Shown piece after piece: positions 32,695 to 39,285 of a stretch of DNA of 39,285 bases; within the stretch, counting starts at the first letter, position 1; each line of letters begins with the position of its first letter. Source of the DNA: Bryobacterales bacterium (GTDB lineage Bacteria > Acidobacteriota > Terriglobia > Bryobacterales > Bryobacteraceae); assembly GCA_019261985.1 (NCBI GenBank), contig JAFAQY010000038.1, positions 1 through 39,285 of the forward strand, given 5' to 3'. The notes beneath the pieces were generated by a model. The model did not search any database. It was not told where the DNA came from and was given only the letters and a program-made list of their open reading frames with translations. A program made the position numbers and the translations under genes.

Positions 32695-33099
32695 ATGGCT
32701 ACACCAACGACACGTCAGGAAAATGTAGAGCTGTTACGGCGGAGATTTGCGGAGTTCCGCCAGACGCACGCTGTGCGGTCTCGGTTGCCGGAGGAGTTGT
32801 GGGCGGCGGCGGCGAAGCTGACGCAGCGGGATGGCATCGAGGCGACCGCGCAGGCGCTCGAGGTGGACCGGCCGAGTTTGAAGAAGTGGGCCGAGCGATT
32901 CGAGCCCTCCGCGAAGCGGCGTGTGCGCAGGAGACAGACCGCACCGGCGTTTGTGGAACTACTCACCGCGCCTGTAGCGCCAGCAGCCGGGTGCCGGGTG
33001 GAGGTGGAATCGGCGCGGGGAGCCAAGCTCCGGTTGGAGTTCGCGAGCCTAGCGCCGGAGCAGTTGGTGGAGTTGATCCGCACGTTTGCGGCCCATTGA
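32695..33099 (+). CDS. tnpA: IS66-family accessory protein TnpA
   Basis: 134 residues. The N-terminal half is a helix-turn-helix-like region (LPEELWAAAAKLTQRDGIEA; ALEVDRPSLKKW). The C-terminal half ends VELIRTFAAH, a pattern seen in IS66 OrfA proteins (SLAPEQLVELIR). The start ATG at 32695 follows GGGAGGAGG. The IS66 mechanism needs TnpA and TnpB alongside the TnpC transposase. tnpB starts 4 bp after the stop. Confidence 0.82.
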   Translation: MATPTTRQENVELLRRRFAEFRQTHAVRSRLPEELWAAAAKLTQRDGIEATAQALEVDRPSLKKWAERFEPSAKRRVRRRQTAPAFVELLTAPVAPAAGCRVEVESARGAKLRLEFASLAPEQLVELIRTFAAH

Positions 33100-33103
33100 A
33101 ACC

Positions 33104-33451
33104 ATGCTGCAGATCACGCCGCAGATGCGGATTCTGGTGGCCGTGGAGGCGGTCGATTTTCGCAAGGGCATCGATTCGCTGGCAGAGGTGTGCCGCGCCA
33201 AACTCAATGCCGATCCGTTTTCGGGCAGTGTGTTTGTGTTTCGCAGCCGGCGCGCCACGTCGATCAAGATTCTGGTGTACGACGGGCAAGGCTTCTGGCT
33301 GGCGACCAAGCGTTTATCGAAAGGCCGGTTTCGTTGGTGGCCGCAGAGTGAGGAATCCGCAAAGGTATTGCGCGTGCATCAAGCGCAGGTGTTGCTGGCC
33401 GCGGGCAATCCGGAGACCGACGCGCCGCCGGTGTGGCGCAAGGTGAGTTGA
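33104..33451 (+). CDS. tnpB: IS66-family TnpB (Orf2)
   Basis: 115 residues. The highly conserved TnpB pattern is visible: VDFRKGIDSLAEVCRAKLN, DPFSGSVFVFRSRRATSIKI, LVYDGQGFWLATKRLSKGRF and WWP. The start is the ATG at 33104, 4 bp after the tnpA stop. TnpB is required for IS66 transposition, but its biochemical role is undefined. It appears intact. Confidence 0.95.
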   Translation: MLQITPQMRILVAVEAVDFRKGIDSLAEVCRAKLNADPFSGSVFVFRSRRATSIKILVYDGQGFWLATKRLSKGRFRWWPQSEESAKVLRVHQAQVLLAAGNPETDAPPVWRKVS

Positions 33452-33459
33452 AAAAGTAC

Positions 33460-33488
33460 TTGCGTTCCGAAACAGTTTCCTGCATACT
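33460..33488 (+). promoter_or_regulatory. Candidate promoter for the IS66 passenger gene
   Basis: TTGCGT (33460-33465) and CATACT (33483-33488) are 17 bp apart in the gap between tnpB and the passenger gene. The expected start point falls at or beside the GTG at 33495, so the message may be leaderless. The boxes match the consensus only partly. Confidence 0.3.
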
Positions 33489-33494
33489 TGTGCT

Positions 33495-34355
33495 GTGATC
33501 TATCGCGGACGTAGCGTGACGAACGAAGACATCGCGCTGATTCGAAGATGGATTCAGGAACGTCCGCACCTAAGCCGCTGGAAGCTGTCGCGAGAGCTGT
33601 GCGAAGTCTGGCAGTGGAAGCAGGCCAACGGCGCGCTACGTGACATGCTGTGCCGCGGATTGTTGCTCCAGCTTCATCGCACGGGTGAGATCGAGTTGCC
33701 GCCGATCAAGCGCACGGTACGGAATCGCATTGCCGAGCGAGGGCGACCCGAGCACGTGGCGATCGAAGAGCGTCCCTTCGCAGGATCGTTCAGCGAGTTG
33801 CCGCCGCTGGAGTTCGTGCAGGTGCGGCGCACTTCGGAAGAAGCACTGTTCCACAGCTTGCTCGAGCAGCATCATTATCTGGGCTACGAGCGGCCGGTGG
33901 GTGAACATCTGAAGTATCTGGTGAAAGCACGCGGGCAAGCCATCGCGTGTCTAGCCTGGTCCAGCGCACCGCGGCACTTGAAGCTGCGCGACCGCTATCT
34001 GGGCTGGAGCGATCAGGCTCGCGAGCGCAATGTACATCTGCTGGCCTATAACACGCGCTTCCTGATTCTGCCGTGGATTCGCGTGCCGCACTTGGCTTCG
34101 CACATTTTGGGACGCATGGGGAAGATCGTCTCCGAAGATTGGCAACGGATCTACGCGCATCCGATTTATTGGTTGGAAACGTTCGTCGATACCTCGCGCT
34201 TCGCCGGCACGTGCTACCGCGCGGCCAACTGGATCGAGATCGGAGTGACGCAAGGGCGCGGGCATCGTGCGCCGACGTTCGAGCAGACCCGTCCGGTGAA
34301 AAAGATGCTGGGATTGCCCTTGCATCGCCGCTACCGAGAGATCCTCTGCGCATGA
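33495..34355 (+). CDS. DUF4338 (DruA-like) passenger protein in an IS66 element
   Basis: 286 residues. Recognisable DUF4338 features: an N-terminal helical region (VTNEDIALIRRWIQERPHLS), FHSLLEQHHYLGYERPVGEH, CLAWSSAPRHLKLRDRYLGW, NTRFLILPWIRVPHLASHIL and YWLETFVDTSRFAGTCYRAANW. DUF4338 also defines DruA, a component of the Druantia anti-phage system, but none of the other Druantia genes is present. Shorter DUF4338 proteins like this one occur in transposable elements. It sits between tnpB and tnpC, and its stop overlaps the tnpC start as ATGA, so it is an integral part of the element. Its function in transposition or defence is unknown. Confidence 0.8.
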   Translation: MIYRGRSVTNEDIALIRRWIQERPHLSRWKLSRELCEVWQWKQANGALRDMLCRGLLLQLHRTGEIELPPIKRTVRNRIAERGRPEHVAIEERPFAGSFSELPPLEFVQVRRTSEEALFHSLLEQHHYLGYERPVGEHLKYLVKARGQAIACLAWSSAPRHLKLRDRYLGWSDQARERNVHLLAYNTRFLILPWIRVPHLASHILGRMGKIVSEDWQRIYAHPIYWLETFVDTSRFAGTCYRAANWIEIGVTQGRGHRAPTFEQTRPVKKMLGLPLHRRYREILCA

Positions 34356-35620
34356 AACGGCCACGGCTGGAAGTCAACCTGGAAGAGCTGGATCGCGTCC
34401 TGGATCATGCGCGCGAAGCTCCGCTGAACGAATCGGATTACGAAAAACTGAGAAATACCCTACACGCCCTGGCCGGTATGCTGCCGCCACCGCGTTCCAC
34501 GGAAAAGACCAAGAACGTTTTGGGGCAGCCCGAAACGCCGGAACCGAAATCTGATCCGGAGAAACAGCCGGGCCACGGCCGCAACGGCGCTTCGTCTTAC
34601 ACGGGCGCGAAGCAAGTCGCCGTGCCGCATCCCACCCTGAAGCCCGGCGAGCCGTGTCCCGGATGTCGGAAGGGGAAAATCTATCCCCAGAAAGAACCTC
34701 GCGTGCTGGTGCGCCTCATCGGACAAGCTCCGCTGGCCGCCACGGTGTATTCGCTCGACCGGTTACGCTGCAATCTATGCGGCGAGGTGTTCACGGCACC
34801 GGAACCGGAAGGCGTGGGTCCGGAAAAATACGACGAAACCACGGCTGCCATGATTGCTTTGCTCAAGTACGGCAGCGGGATGCCGTTTTACCGCCTGGAA
34901 AAGCTGGAACATTTACTGGGCATTCCGTTGCCGGCCTCGACACAGTGGGAGATCGTCGAAGAAACCGCCGAAGTCATTAAAGCGGCCCGCGATGAGTTGC
35001 TCCGGCAAGCGGCGCAGGGCGAAGTGTTGCACAACGACGATACTTCGATGCGCGTGTTGGCCATGGCGCGCGAACCATCGGATGATCGCACAGGTGTGTT
35101 TACTTCCGGCATCGTATCCACCCAACAAGGACAAAAAATCGCGCTGTACTTCACCGGCCGCCAGCACGCCGGCGAAAACCTGCGCGACGTGCTCGCTCAT
35201 CGCGCCAAGGGACTCGCCGCGCCCGTGCAGATGTCCGATGCGCTTTCGCGCAACACCTCGGCTCTGCCGGACGGCGTGGAGATTCTGCTGGCCAACTGCC
35301 TGGCCCACGGACGCCGCCAGTTCGTGGAAGTCGCGGACAGTTTCCCGGAGGCCTGCCGCTACGTTCTAGAAACCTTGGGCCGAATATATAAATACGATGC
35401 GGAAGCCCGCGAGCAGAAGCTTTCCCCGGCGGAGCGGCTGGCCTTTCACCAGCAGCATAGTAAACCGGTGATGGAGCACCTGCAACAGTGGATGGAACGC
35501 CAGTTCGCCGAGCATCTGGTGGAGCCCAACTCGGGCTTGGGCAAAGCCATCACTTACTTCTTGCGCCATTGGAAAGGGCTCACCGCGTTTTTGCGCGACG
35601 CGGGCGCCCCGCTCGATAAC

Positions 35621-35656
35621 AATCTCTGGAATGCCGCTAGCGGCATTCCAGAGATT
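35621..35656. repeat. 36-bp perfect palindrome at the left RIT junction
   Basis: Two exact 18-bp arms: AATCTCTGGAATGCCGCT (35621-35638) and its reverse complement (35639-35656). The outer 8 bp at the left are tnpC/direct-repeat sequence. The inner 20 bp (35629-35648) are palindromic alone and absent from the right end. The right side then merges into the 35-bp terminal inverted repeat. It can form a cruciform. Confidence 0.9.
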
Positions 35657-35683
35657 ATGCCGACTTCCGGATTATGCCGCGTG
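35649..35683 (+). repeat. RIT left terminal inverted repeat
   Basis: The 35-bp repeat begins CAGAGATTATGCCGACTTCC and ends GCCGCGTG. It matches the reverse complement of 39017-39051 at 34 of 35 positions, the mismatch being C/T at the sixteenth base. An inward-facing copy of its 13-bp core, ACGCGGCATAATC, follows at 35726-35738. Confidence 0.9.
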
Positions 35684-35785
35684 CGCCAGATTCAGTGGTT
35701 CTTTGTTGGTTTAGGATGATGACCAACGCGGCATAATCATGATCGCCTCTCCCGACTGGCATTCATGCCAACCAGGAGAGGGGAA

Positions 35786-37015
35786 ATGACAACAGCCACT
35801 ACATTTGAAAAGCGCCTGTTCGAGGACGAAATCGAACCTTTCATCGAACAGCTTCGCGCTGCTCGTTATGCTGATAAAACGCTGCGGCGAAAGCGGTCCA
35901 TCGCCAGGGAGTTTGCGCAATGGACACAGCAACAGCGGATTACTTCTGACCATCTCAACCGGAATAGCGCCGCCGAATTCGTAGCCCGCATGCCTCAAAG
36001 GGCCAAGACCCGCGTAGCGCTGGAACGCGGGACCGTCCGTCTGTTTTTGGAACACCTGTGCACGCAAGGCCCGCTCCAGCGTCCCTGCCCGAGGGAGACC
36101 GATTTCGGCCGCAACAGCTATTTGCAGCGATACGAGGATTATCTGCGCAGAAACCGCGGACTCGCAAATAACTCGGTGCTCGTCTACTTACCATTCATTC
36201 GTAATTTCGTCAGCGTTCAGACCATCCAGACTGGCTGTCTGAGCCGGGACGCGTTTGATACGTTGAAGATCCAGAACTTCCTCCTGGCACAAACCAAAGG
36301 CCGGTCGGGCGAGTATGCCCGGCTTCTGGCCACATCGCTCCGGTCGTTCTTGCGTTTTCTGTTTTTCGCGGGCGAGACAACACAGGACTTCTCCAGCGCC
36401 GTTCCGATGGTCCGGAAGTACCGCATGTCGGCGCCGCCATCATTTCTTTCACCCGAGCAAACTGAGCGTGTTCTGGCCATAACGGAGAGGTCCACATCGA
36501 CGGGACGCCGCGATTATGCCGTGCTGCTGCTGCTTGCCCGGCTGGGCCTCAGGGCGGGAGAAGTGGTCTCGCTCGAATTGGACGATATTCGGTGGCGCTC
36601 CGGCGAGATCGTCATCCGCGGTAAAGGCCGCGTGCTGGATCCGTTGCCTTTGGTCTGCGATGTTGGCGAAGGTCTTGCCGCCTACATTCGCAACGACCGA
36701 GGCGTCAGTTCCTCCAGGCGCGTGTTCCTTCGGACCCTGGCGCCTCGTATCGGCCTGACGGGTCCGGCTGCGGTTGGGCATATCGTACGGCGTGCCCTCG
36801 CCCGAGCCGGGATTAGACGCTCAGGCCGCGGCGCAGCCCATCTCTTCCGGCACGGTTTAGGGGCCAAGATGATTCGGCATGGCGCTTCGCTCTCAGAGAT
36901 TGCTGAAGTCCTCCGGCATCGTTCCCAGAACACCACTGCGATTTACAGCCAAGTGTCCTTCGAAGCCCTGCGTACGGTTGCTCTCCCGTGGCCCCTGACG
37001 GGAGGTGTCCAATGA
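35786..37015 (+). CDS. RIT tyrosine recombinase, first gene (RitA-like)
   Basis: 409 residues from the ATG at 35786, chosen because AGGAG (35774-35778) lies seven bases before it; an in-frame ATG at 35765 lacks such a site. A SAM-like N-terminal DNA-binding region (residues of about 15-230) precedes the catalytic domain. Active-site residues: Arg in LGLRAGEVV, Lys in GKGRVLD, His and Arg in HLFRHGLG, His in LRHRS and Tyr in AIYSQV. All appear present. It probably acts with the next two recombinases. Overlap with the second gene is ATGA. Confidence 0.92.
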   Translation: MTTATTFEKRLFEDEIEPFIEQLRAARYADKTLRRKRSIAREFAQWTQQQRITSDHLNRNSAAEFVARMPQRAKTRVALERGTVRLFLEHLCTQGPLQRPCPRETDFGRNSYLQRYEDYLRRNRGLANNSVLVYLPFIRNFVSVQTIQTGCLSRDAFDTLKIQNFLLAQTKGRSGEYARLLATSLRSFLRFLFFAGETTQDFSSAVPMVRKYRMSAPPSFLSPEQTERVLAITERSTSTGRRDYAVLLLLARLGLRAGEVVSLELDDIRWRSGEIVIRGKGRVLDPLPLVCDVGEGLAAYIRNDRGVSSSRRVFLRTLAPRIGLTGPAAVGHIVRRALARAGIRRSGRGAAHLFRHGLGAKMIRHGASLSEIAEVLRHRSQNTTAIYSQVSFEALRTVALPWPLTGGVQ

Positions 37016-37959
37016 GCGCCCTCCGCGATGCTCTCCCACAATATATATCGCTCCGCCGGGCGCTTGGTACGAAGCTTCAGGAGCCCGCCACGACACTGGA
37101 GCACTTTGTGGAATTCCTCGAACGTGAAGGAGTGGAGTTCATCACTTCGGAACTGGCGCTCCGCTGGGCCATGCAACCACAAGATGTCCAGCGCGCCACA
37201 TGGGCGCGTCGACTCGGAATGGTGAGAAGGTTTGCCGCTTGGTTCAGCACGATTGACGCCCGCACCGAGGTGCCGCCGCACCGGCTCCTCGCTCCACGCC
37301 GAAAACGGAACAAGCCACATATTTTCACTGCGCAGGAAATCGGCCAGTTGATGGCTGAAGCTGCCCGACTCGCCTCACCAACGGGACTGCGGGCACTGAC
37401 TTATACAACGCTGATAGGGCTGCTCACCGCCACAGGTCTGCGACCGGGGGAAGCGCTGACGCTCGACCGATCCGATGTGGATCTCGAAAATGGCATCCTC
37501 GCGATTCGCCAGTCCAAGTTCGGAAAATCCCGTTTCGTGCCCATCTCAGATTCCACGCGCGAGGCTCTTCGGGAATATGCGAAGCAGCGCGACGTCATCT
37601 GCCGGCACCCTCGCACTGACGCTTTTCTTGTTTCGGAGCGTGGCGGTCGGCTGCGGGGGTGTACTGCCCGCCGCACCTTTGCCAGGATTTCATGCATTAT
37701 CGGTCTGCGCACCGTCACGGGAAGCCGCCGGATCGGTCGCGGACCGCGGCTCCAGGACTTCCGCCATTGCTTTGCAACGCGCAAACTTATCGAGTGGTAT
37801 CGAGCCGGCGTCGATGTTGCTCGGGAGCTGCCGAAGCTAACAACCTATCTCGGACACGTCGATGTTGCCCACACCTACTGGTATCTGGAAGCTGTTCCGG
37901 AACTCCTTCAACTGGCCACCGAGCGCATGGCGGAGCGCCGGACTGGAGGCGGACAGTGA
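37012..37959 (+). CDS. RIT tyrosine recombinase, second gene (RitB-like)
   Basis: 315 residues. The N-terminal core-binding domain spans about 1-95. The catalytic domain has Arg in TGLRPGEAL, Lys in FGKSRFVPI, box II LQDFRHCFAT, His in YLGHVDVAHTY and Tyr in the following TYWYLEAV. Box II has Gln where most family members have His (QxxR in place of HxxR); the codon is CAG. The start ATG at 37012 overlaps the first gene stop. The stop overlaps the next gene as GTGA. Confidence 0.9.
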   Translation: MSALRDALPQYISLRRALGTKLQEPATTLEHFVEFLEREGVEFITSELALRWAMQPQDVQRATWARRLGMVRRFAAWFSTIDARTEVPPHRLLAPRRKRNKPHIFTAQEIGQLMAEAARLASPTGLRALTYTTLIGLLTATGLRPGEALTLDRSDVDLENGILAIRQSKFGKSRFVPISDSTREALREYAKQRDVICRHPRTDAFLVSERGGRLRGCTARRTFARISCIIGLRTVTGSRRIGRGPRLQDFRHCFATRKLIEWYRAGVDVARELPKLTTYLGHVDVAHTYWYLEAVPELLQLATERMAERRTGGGQ

Positions 37960-38951
37960 AAGGCTCCACCTTGCAATCCCTCATTCAGCTTTTCTTCGCC
38001 GATCGACTGCAAAAGCAACTCGGCGTGAGTCCGCACACCGTAGCCGCTTACCGTGACGCCTTCCGCCTATTGCTCAAGTTCGCGTCGGAACGTCTGAGCC
38101 GCGGACCTTCCGAGCTGCGGATCGAAGATCTCGATGCGCCCTTTCTGGGGAAATTCCTGGACTATCTGGAAGAGGTTCGCGGCAACTGTATTCGGACCCG
38201 AAATAACCGCTTGGCGGCCTTCCATGCGTTCTTCCAATATGTGTCCATCAGCGAACCGGCACTGGCGCTGCACTGTCAACGCGTCCTGGCGATCCCTTCG
38301 AAGCGGCATGAACGCGGTCCGGTCGCGTTCCTCACTGAAGAAGAGAGCGCCGCTCTGGTAGCAGCACCCAGTCTCGACGCATGGGTCGGAAGGCGCGATA
38401 GAGCGCTTTTGCTTCTGGCCATTCAAACGGGCCTCCGCAATACGGAACTCACATCGCTCCGGCGCCAGGATGTGGAGTTTGGCGCCGTCGCCCACGTCCG
38501 CTGTTTCGGAAAGGGCCGCAAGATGAGATGCACACCGCTGCGCCAGGATGTCGCTGCGGTGCTCAAGGAATGGCTGTCCCGACAAGAAGGCAAGCCAGAT
38601 GATCCTGTGTTTCCAAGTTCAAAAGGAGGACGGCTAAGCGCCGATGCCCTGCAGCGGCTGGTGGCGAAACATGCCGCCACCGCTCGAAAAATCTACCCAT
38701 CTCTGGCGACCAAGAAGGTCACGCCCCACACGCTGCGCCACGGGGCCGCTATGGCCATGCTTCGCCGGGGCGTGGATCTCACTGTCATTGCCCTTTGGCT
38801 CGGCCACGAATCGACTGAAACGACCCAGATCTACCTTCATGCAGATATGCAACTCAAAGAGAAAGCGCTGGCGCACGCCGCACCATCGGGAGCGCCGCCC
38901 GACCGCTTCCGGCCAACCGACTCGTTGCTCGCTTTTCTGGAGCGTCTGTGA
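37956..38951 (+). CDS. RIT tyrosine recombinase, third gene (RitC-like)
   Basis: 331 residues from the GTG at 37956, preceded by GGAGGCGG and overlapping the second gene stop. The long open frame upstream is a shadow of the second gene. The N-terminal SAM-like domain (LIQLFFADRLQKQLGVSPHT) is typical of XerC/D-type recombinases. The catalytic residues are complete: Arg in TGLRNTEL, Lys in FGKGRKMRC, HTLRHGAAM, His in WLGHESTE and Tyr in IYLHADM. The element-end motif at 38950 begins at the last bases of this gene. Confidence 0.92.
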   Translation: MKGSTLQSLIQLFFADRLQKQLGVSPHTVAAYRDAFRLLLKFASERLSRGPSELRIEDLDAPFLGKFLDYLEEVRGNCIRTRNNRLAAFHAFFQYVSISEPALALHCQRVLAIPSKRHERGPVAFLTEEESAALVAAPSLDAWVGRRDRALLLLAIQTGLRNTELTSLRRQDVEFGAVAHVRCFGKGRKMRCTPLRQDVAAVLKEWLSRQEGKPDDPVFPSSKGGRLSADALQRLVAKHAATARKIYPSLATKKVTPHTLRHGAAMAMLRRGVDLTVIALWLGHESTETTQIYLHADMQLKEKALAHAAPSGAPPDRFRPTDSLLAFLERL

Positions 38952-39016
38952 TTATGCCGCGTCTCGGAATCACCAGAATCAGAGATCCTTCCGAAACGGA
39001 GCATCCGCGAAATCTC

Positions 39017-39051
39017 CACGCGGCATAATCCGGAAATCGGCATAATCTCTG
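39017..39051 (-). repeat. RIT right terminal inverted repeat
   Basis: Reverse complement of the left terminal repeat with one mismatch. A partner motif, GATTATGCCGCGT, lies inward at 38950-38962, so each end carries a convergent pair of the 13-bp motif: left at 35670-35682 and 35726-35738, right at 38950-38962 and 39018-39030. These are likely recombinase-binding sites. Confidence 0.9.
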
Positions 39052-39285
39052 CGAGCGCGCCCTCAAGCGTGCCGTGCTGCATCGCAAGAACGCTCTGTTC
39101 TATCGCACGCTGCACGGCTCCGAGGTGGGCGACCTGTTCATGAGCCTGATCCACACCTGTGAACTAGCGGGCGCCGATGCCTTCGACTACTTGAGCCAGT
39201 TGCAGCGCCATGCCGCCGAACTTATGGCGAATCCCGCCGCGTGGATGCCATGGAATTATCAAGAGCAGTCTGGCCTAAAACCATC
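39052..39285 (+). pseudogene. tnpC: IS66 transposase TnpC, 3' portion (runs off window)
   Basis: After the right direct repeat, the frame reads C-ERALKRAVLHRKNALFYRT, then LHGSEVGDLFMSLIHTCELA and NPAAWMPWNYQEQSGLKP to the window end, with no stop. This is the C-terminus of IS66 TnpC including the conserved ER of LDNN..ER. Joined at AATCTCTG it continues the 5' portion without loss. It has no start codon or promoter of its own. Confidence 0.92.

Larger units (their letters stand above)
34352..35719 (+). pseudogene. tnpC: IS66 transposase TnpC, 5' portion, split by RIT insertion
   Basis: TnpC residues up to about 425 are native. An N-terminal leucine-rich helix is followed by a Cys4 zinc finger (CPGCRKGKIY...CNLCGEVF). 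The core contains the likely catalytic Asp residues in LHNDDTSMRVLAMA and QMSDALSRNTSAL. After LDNNL the frame enters the RIT left end and runs on for about 30 foreign residues to a stop at 35719. The IS66 signature LDNN..ER, holding the presumed catalytic Glu, is cut in two. The start is the ATG at 34352, overlapping the passenger gene stop. The transposase is therefore inactive in this arrangement. Confidence 0.92.
35621..39051 (+). mobile_element. Recombinase-in-trio (RIT) element inserted in IS66 tnpC
   Basis: Three tyrosine recombinase genes in the same direction, joined by 4-bp overlaps, define the RIT class. Terminal inverted repeats are at 35649-35683 and 39017-39051 (35 bp, one mismatch). 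The 8-bp sequence AATCTCTG occurs at both outer junctions (35621-35628 and 39044-39051). Removing one copy with the insert restores the tnpC frame: AAT CTC TG joined to C GAG CGC. The element is about 3.4 kb. It carries no passenger gene. Confidence 0.9.
32695..39285 (+). mobile_element. IS66-family element with passenger gene, interrupted by a RIT element (right end outside window)
   Basis: In order: tnpA (32695), tnpB (33104), a DUF4338 passenger (33495), tnpC (34352), then an inserted RIT element (35621-39051), then the rest of tnpC to the window edge. The outer inverted repeats were not located: the right end is outside the window, so the left end cannot be fixed by matching. The 215 bp before tnpA (32480-32694) hold no convincing gene and probably contain the left terminus. 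Confidence 0.85.

Noticed and set aside
32543-32728. Short plus-strand frame before IS66 tnpA
   Set aside because: No family resemblance, and it overlaps the tnpA start. It probably lies over the unresolved IS66 left end.
34073-34351. N-terminal extension of the tnpC frame
   Set aside because: It overlaps the DUF4338 gene completely. The ATG at 34352 overlaps that gene stop and begins the native TnpC sequence.
32695-34355. A Druantia defence system
   Set aside because: Only the DUF4338 component is present and it sits inside an IS66 element. The helicase and other Druantia genes are missing.
37659-37955. N-terminal extension of the third RIT recombinase
   Set aside because: It is a shadow of the second recombinase. 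The GTG at 37956 has a ribosome site and the GTGA overlap expected for the element.
1-39285. CRISPR array
   Set aside because: No regularly spaced repeats with unique spacers were seen anywhere in the window.

Overview
The window reads as a chromosomal segment of a GC-rich Acidobacteriota bacterium, most like the Bryobacterales / Candidatus Solibacter type. This is inferred from several FG-GAP/ASPIC-UnbV lipoproteins, TPR proteins fused to multihaem cytochrome, a PIG3-type oxidoreductase and GC-rich dispersed hairpin repeats. No rRNA or other taxonomic marker is present, so the assignment is an inference.

Left edge (1-731): the end of an integrated element. It holds a toxin-first HigBA-like module under a 19-bp palindromic operator, and a 45-bp fragment that matches only the 3' half of a tRNA-Val(CAC), CCA included. 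That fragment looks like an attachment-site scar.

822-12689: the most unusual backbone region. Five minus-strand genes are joined by exact 4-bp ATGA overlaps: a TPR lipoprotein, a TPR/FG-GAP/UnbV protein, a membrane pentahaem cytochrome with TPRs, an FG-GAP/UnbV lipoprotein, and an amidase. A second FG-GAP/UnbV lipoprotein is transcribed divergently. The set suggests an envelope-located redox or polymer-processing system that I cannot match to a described pathway.

12791-17299: a phosphorelay of response regulator, six-PAS/GAF histidine kinase and response regulator. The first regulator carries a one-base frameshift.

17300-22132: a housekeeping minus-strand cluster. It has a DUF3300 protein, an HD hydrolase, prfB with its programmed +1 frameshift, a Sua5/TsaC enzyme whose N-terminus is encoded by a tandem repeat, and an MBL-fold protein with an altered metal motif.

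22239-32479: single genes, namely a quinone oxidoreductase, a GT-C membrane protein, VapBC, a ThDP enzyme of PoxB/acetolactate synthase type, a purple-acid-phosphatase-like phosphoesterase, a dihaem cytochrome c, and a frameshifted M29 aminopeptidase.

32695-39285: nested mobile DNA. An IS66-family element carries tnpA, tnpB, a DUF4338 (DruA-like) passenger and tnpC. Its tnpC is split just before the presumed catalytic Glu by a recombinase-in-trio (RIT) element: three overlapping tyrosine recombinase genes, 35-bp terminal inverted repeats matching at 34 of 35 positions, an 8-bp direct repeat at the two junctions, and a perfect 36-bp palindrome at the left junction. Removing one repeat plus the insert restores the tnpC frame exactly.
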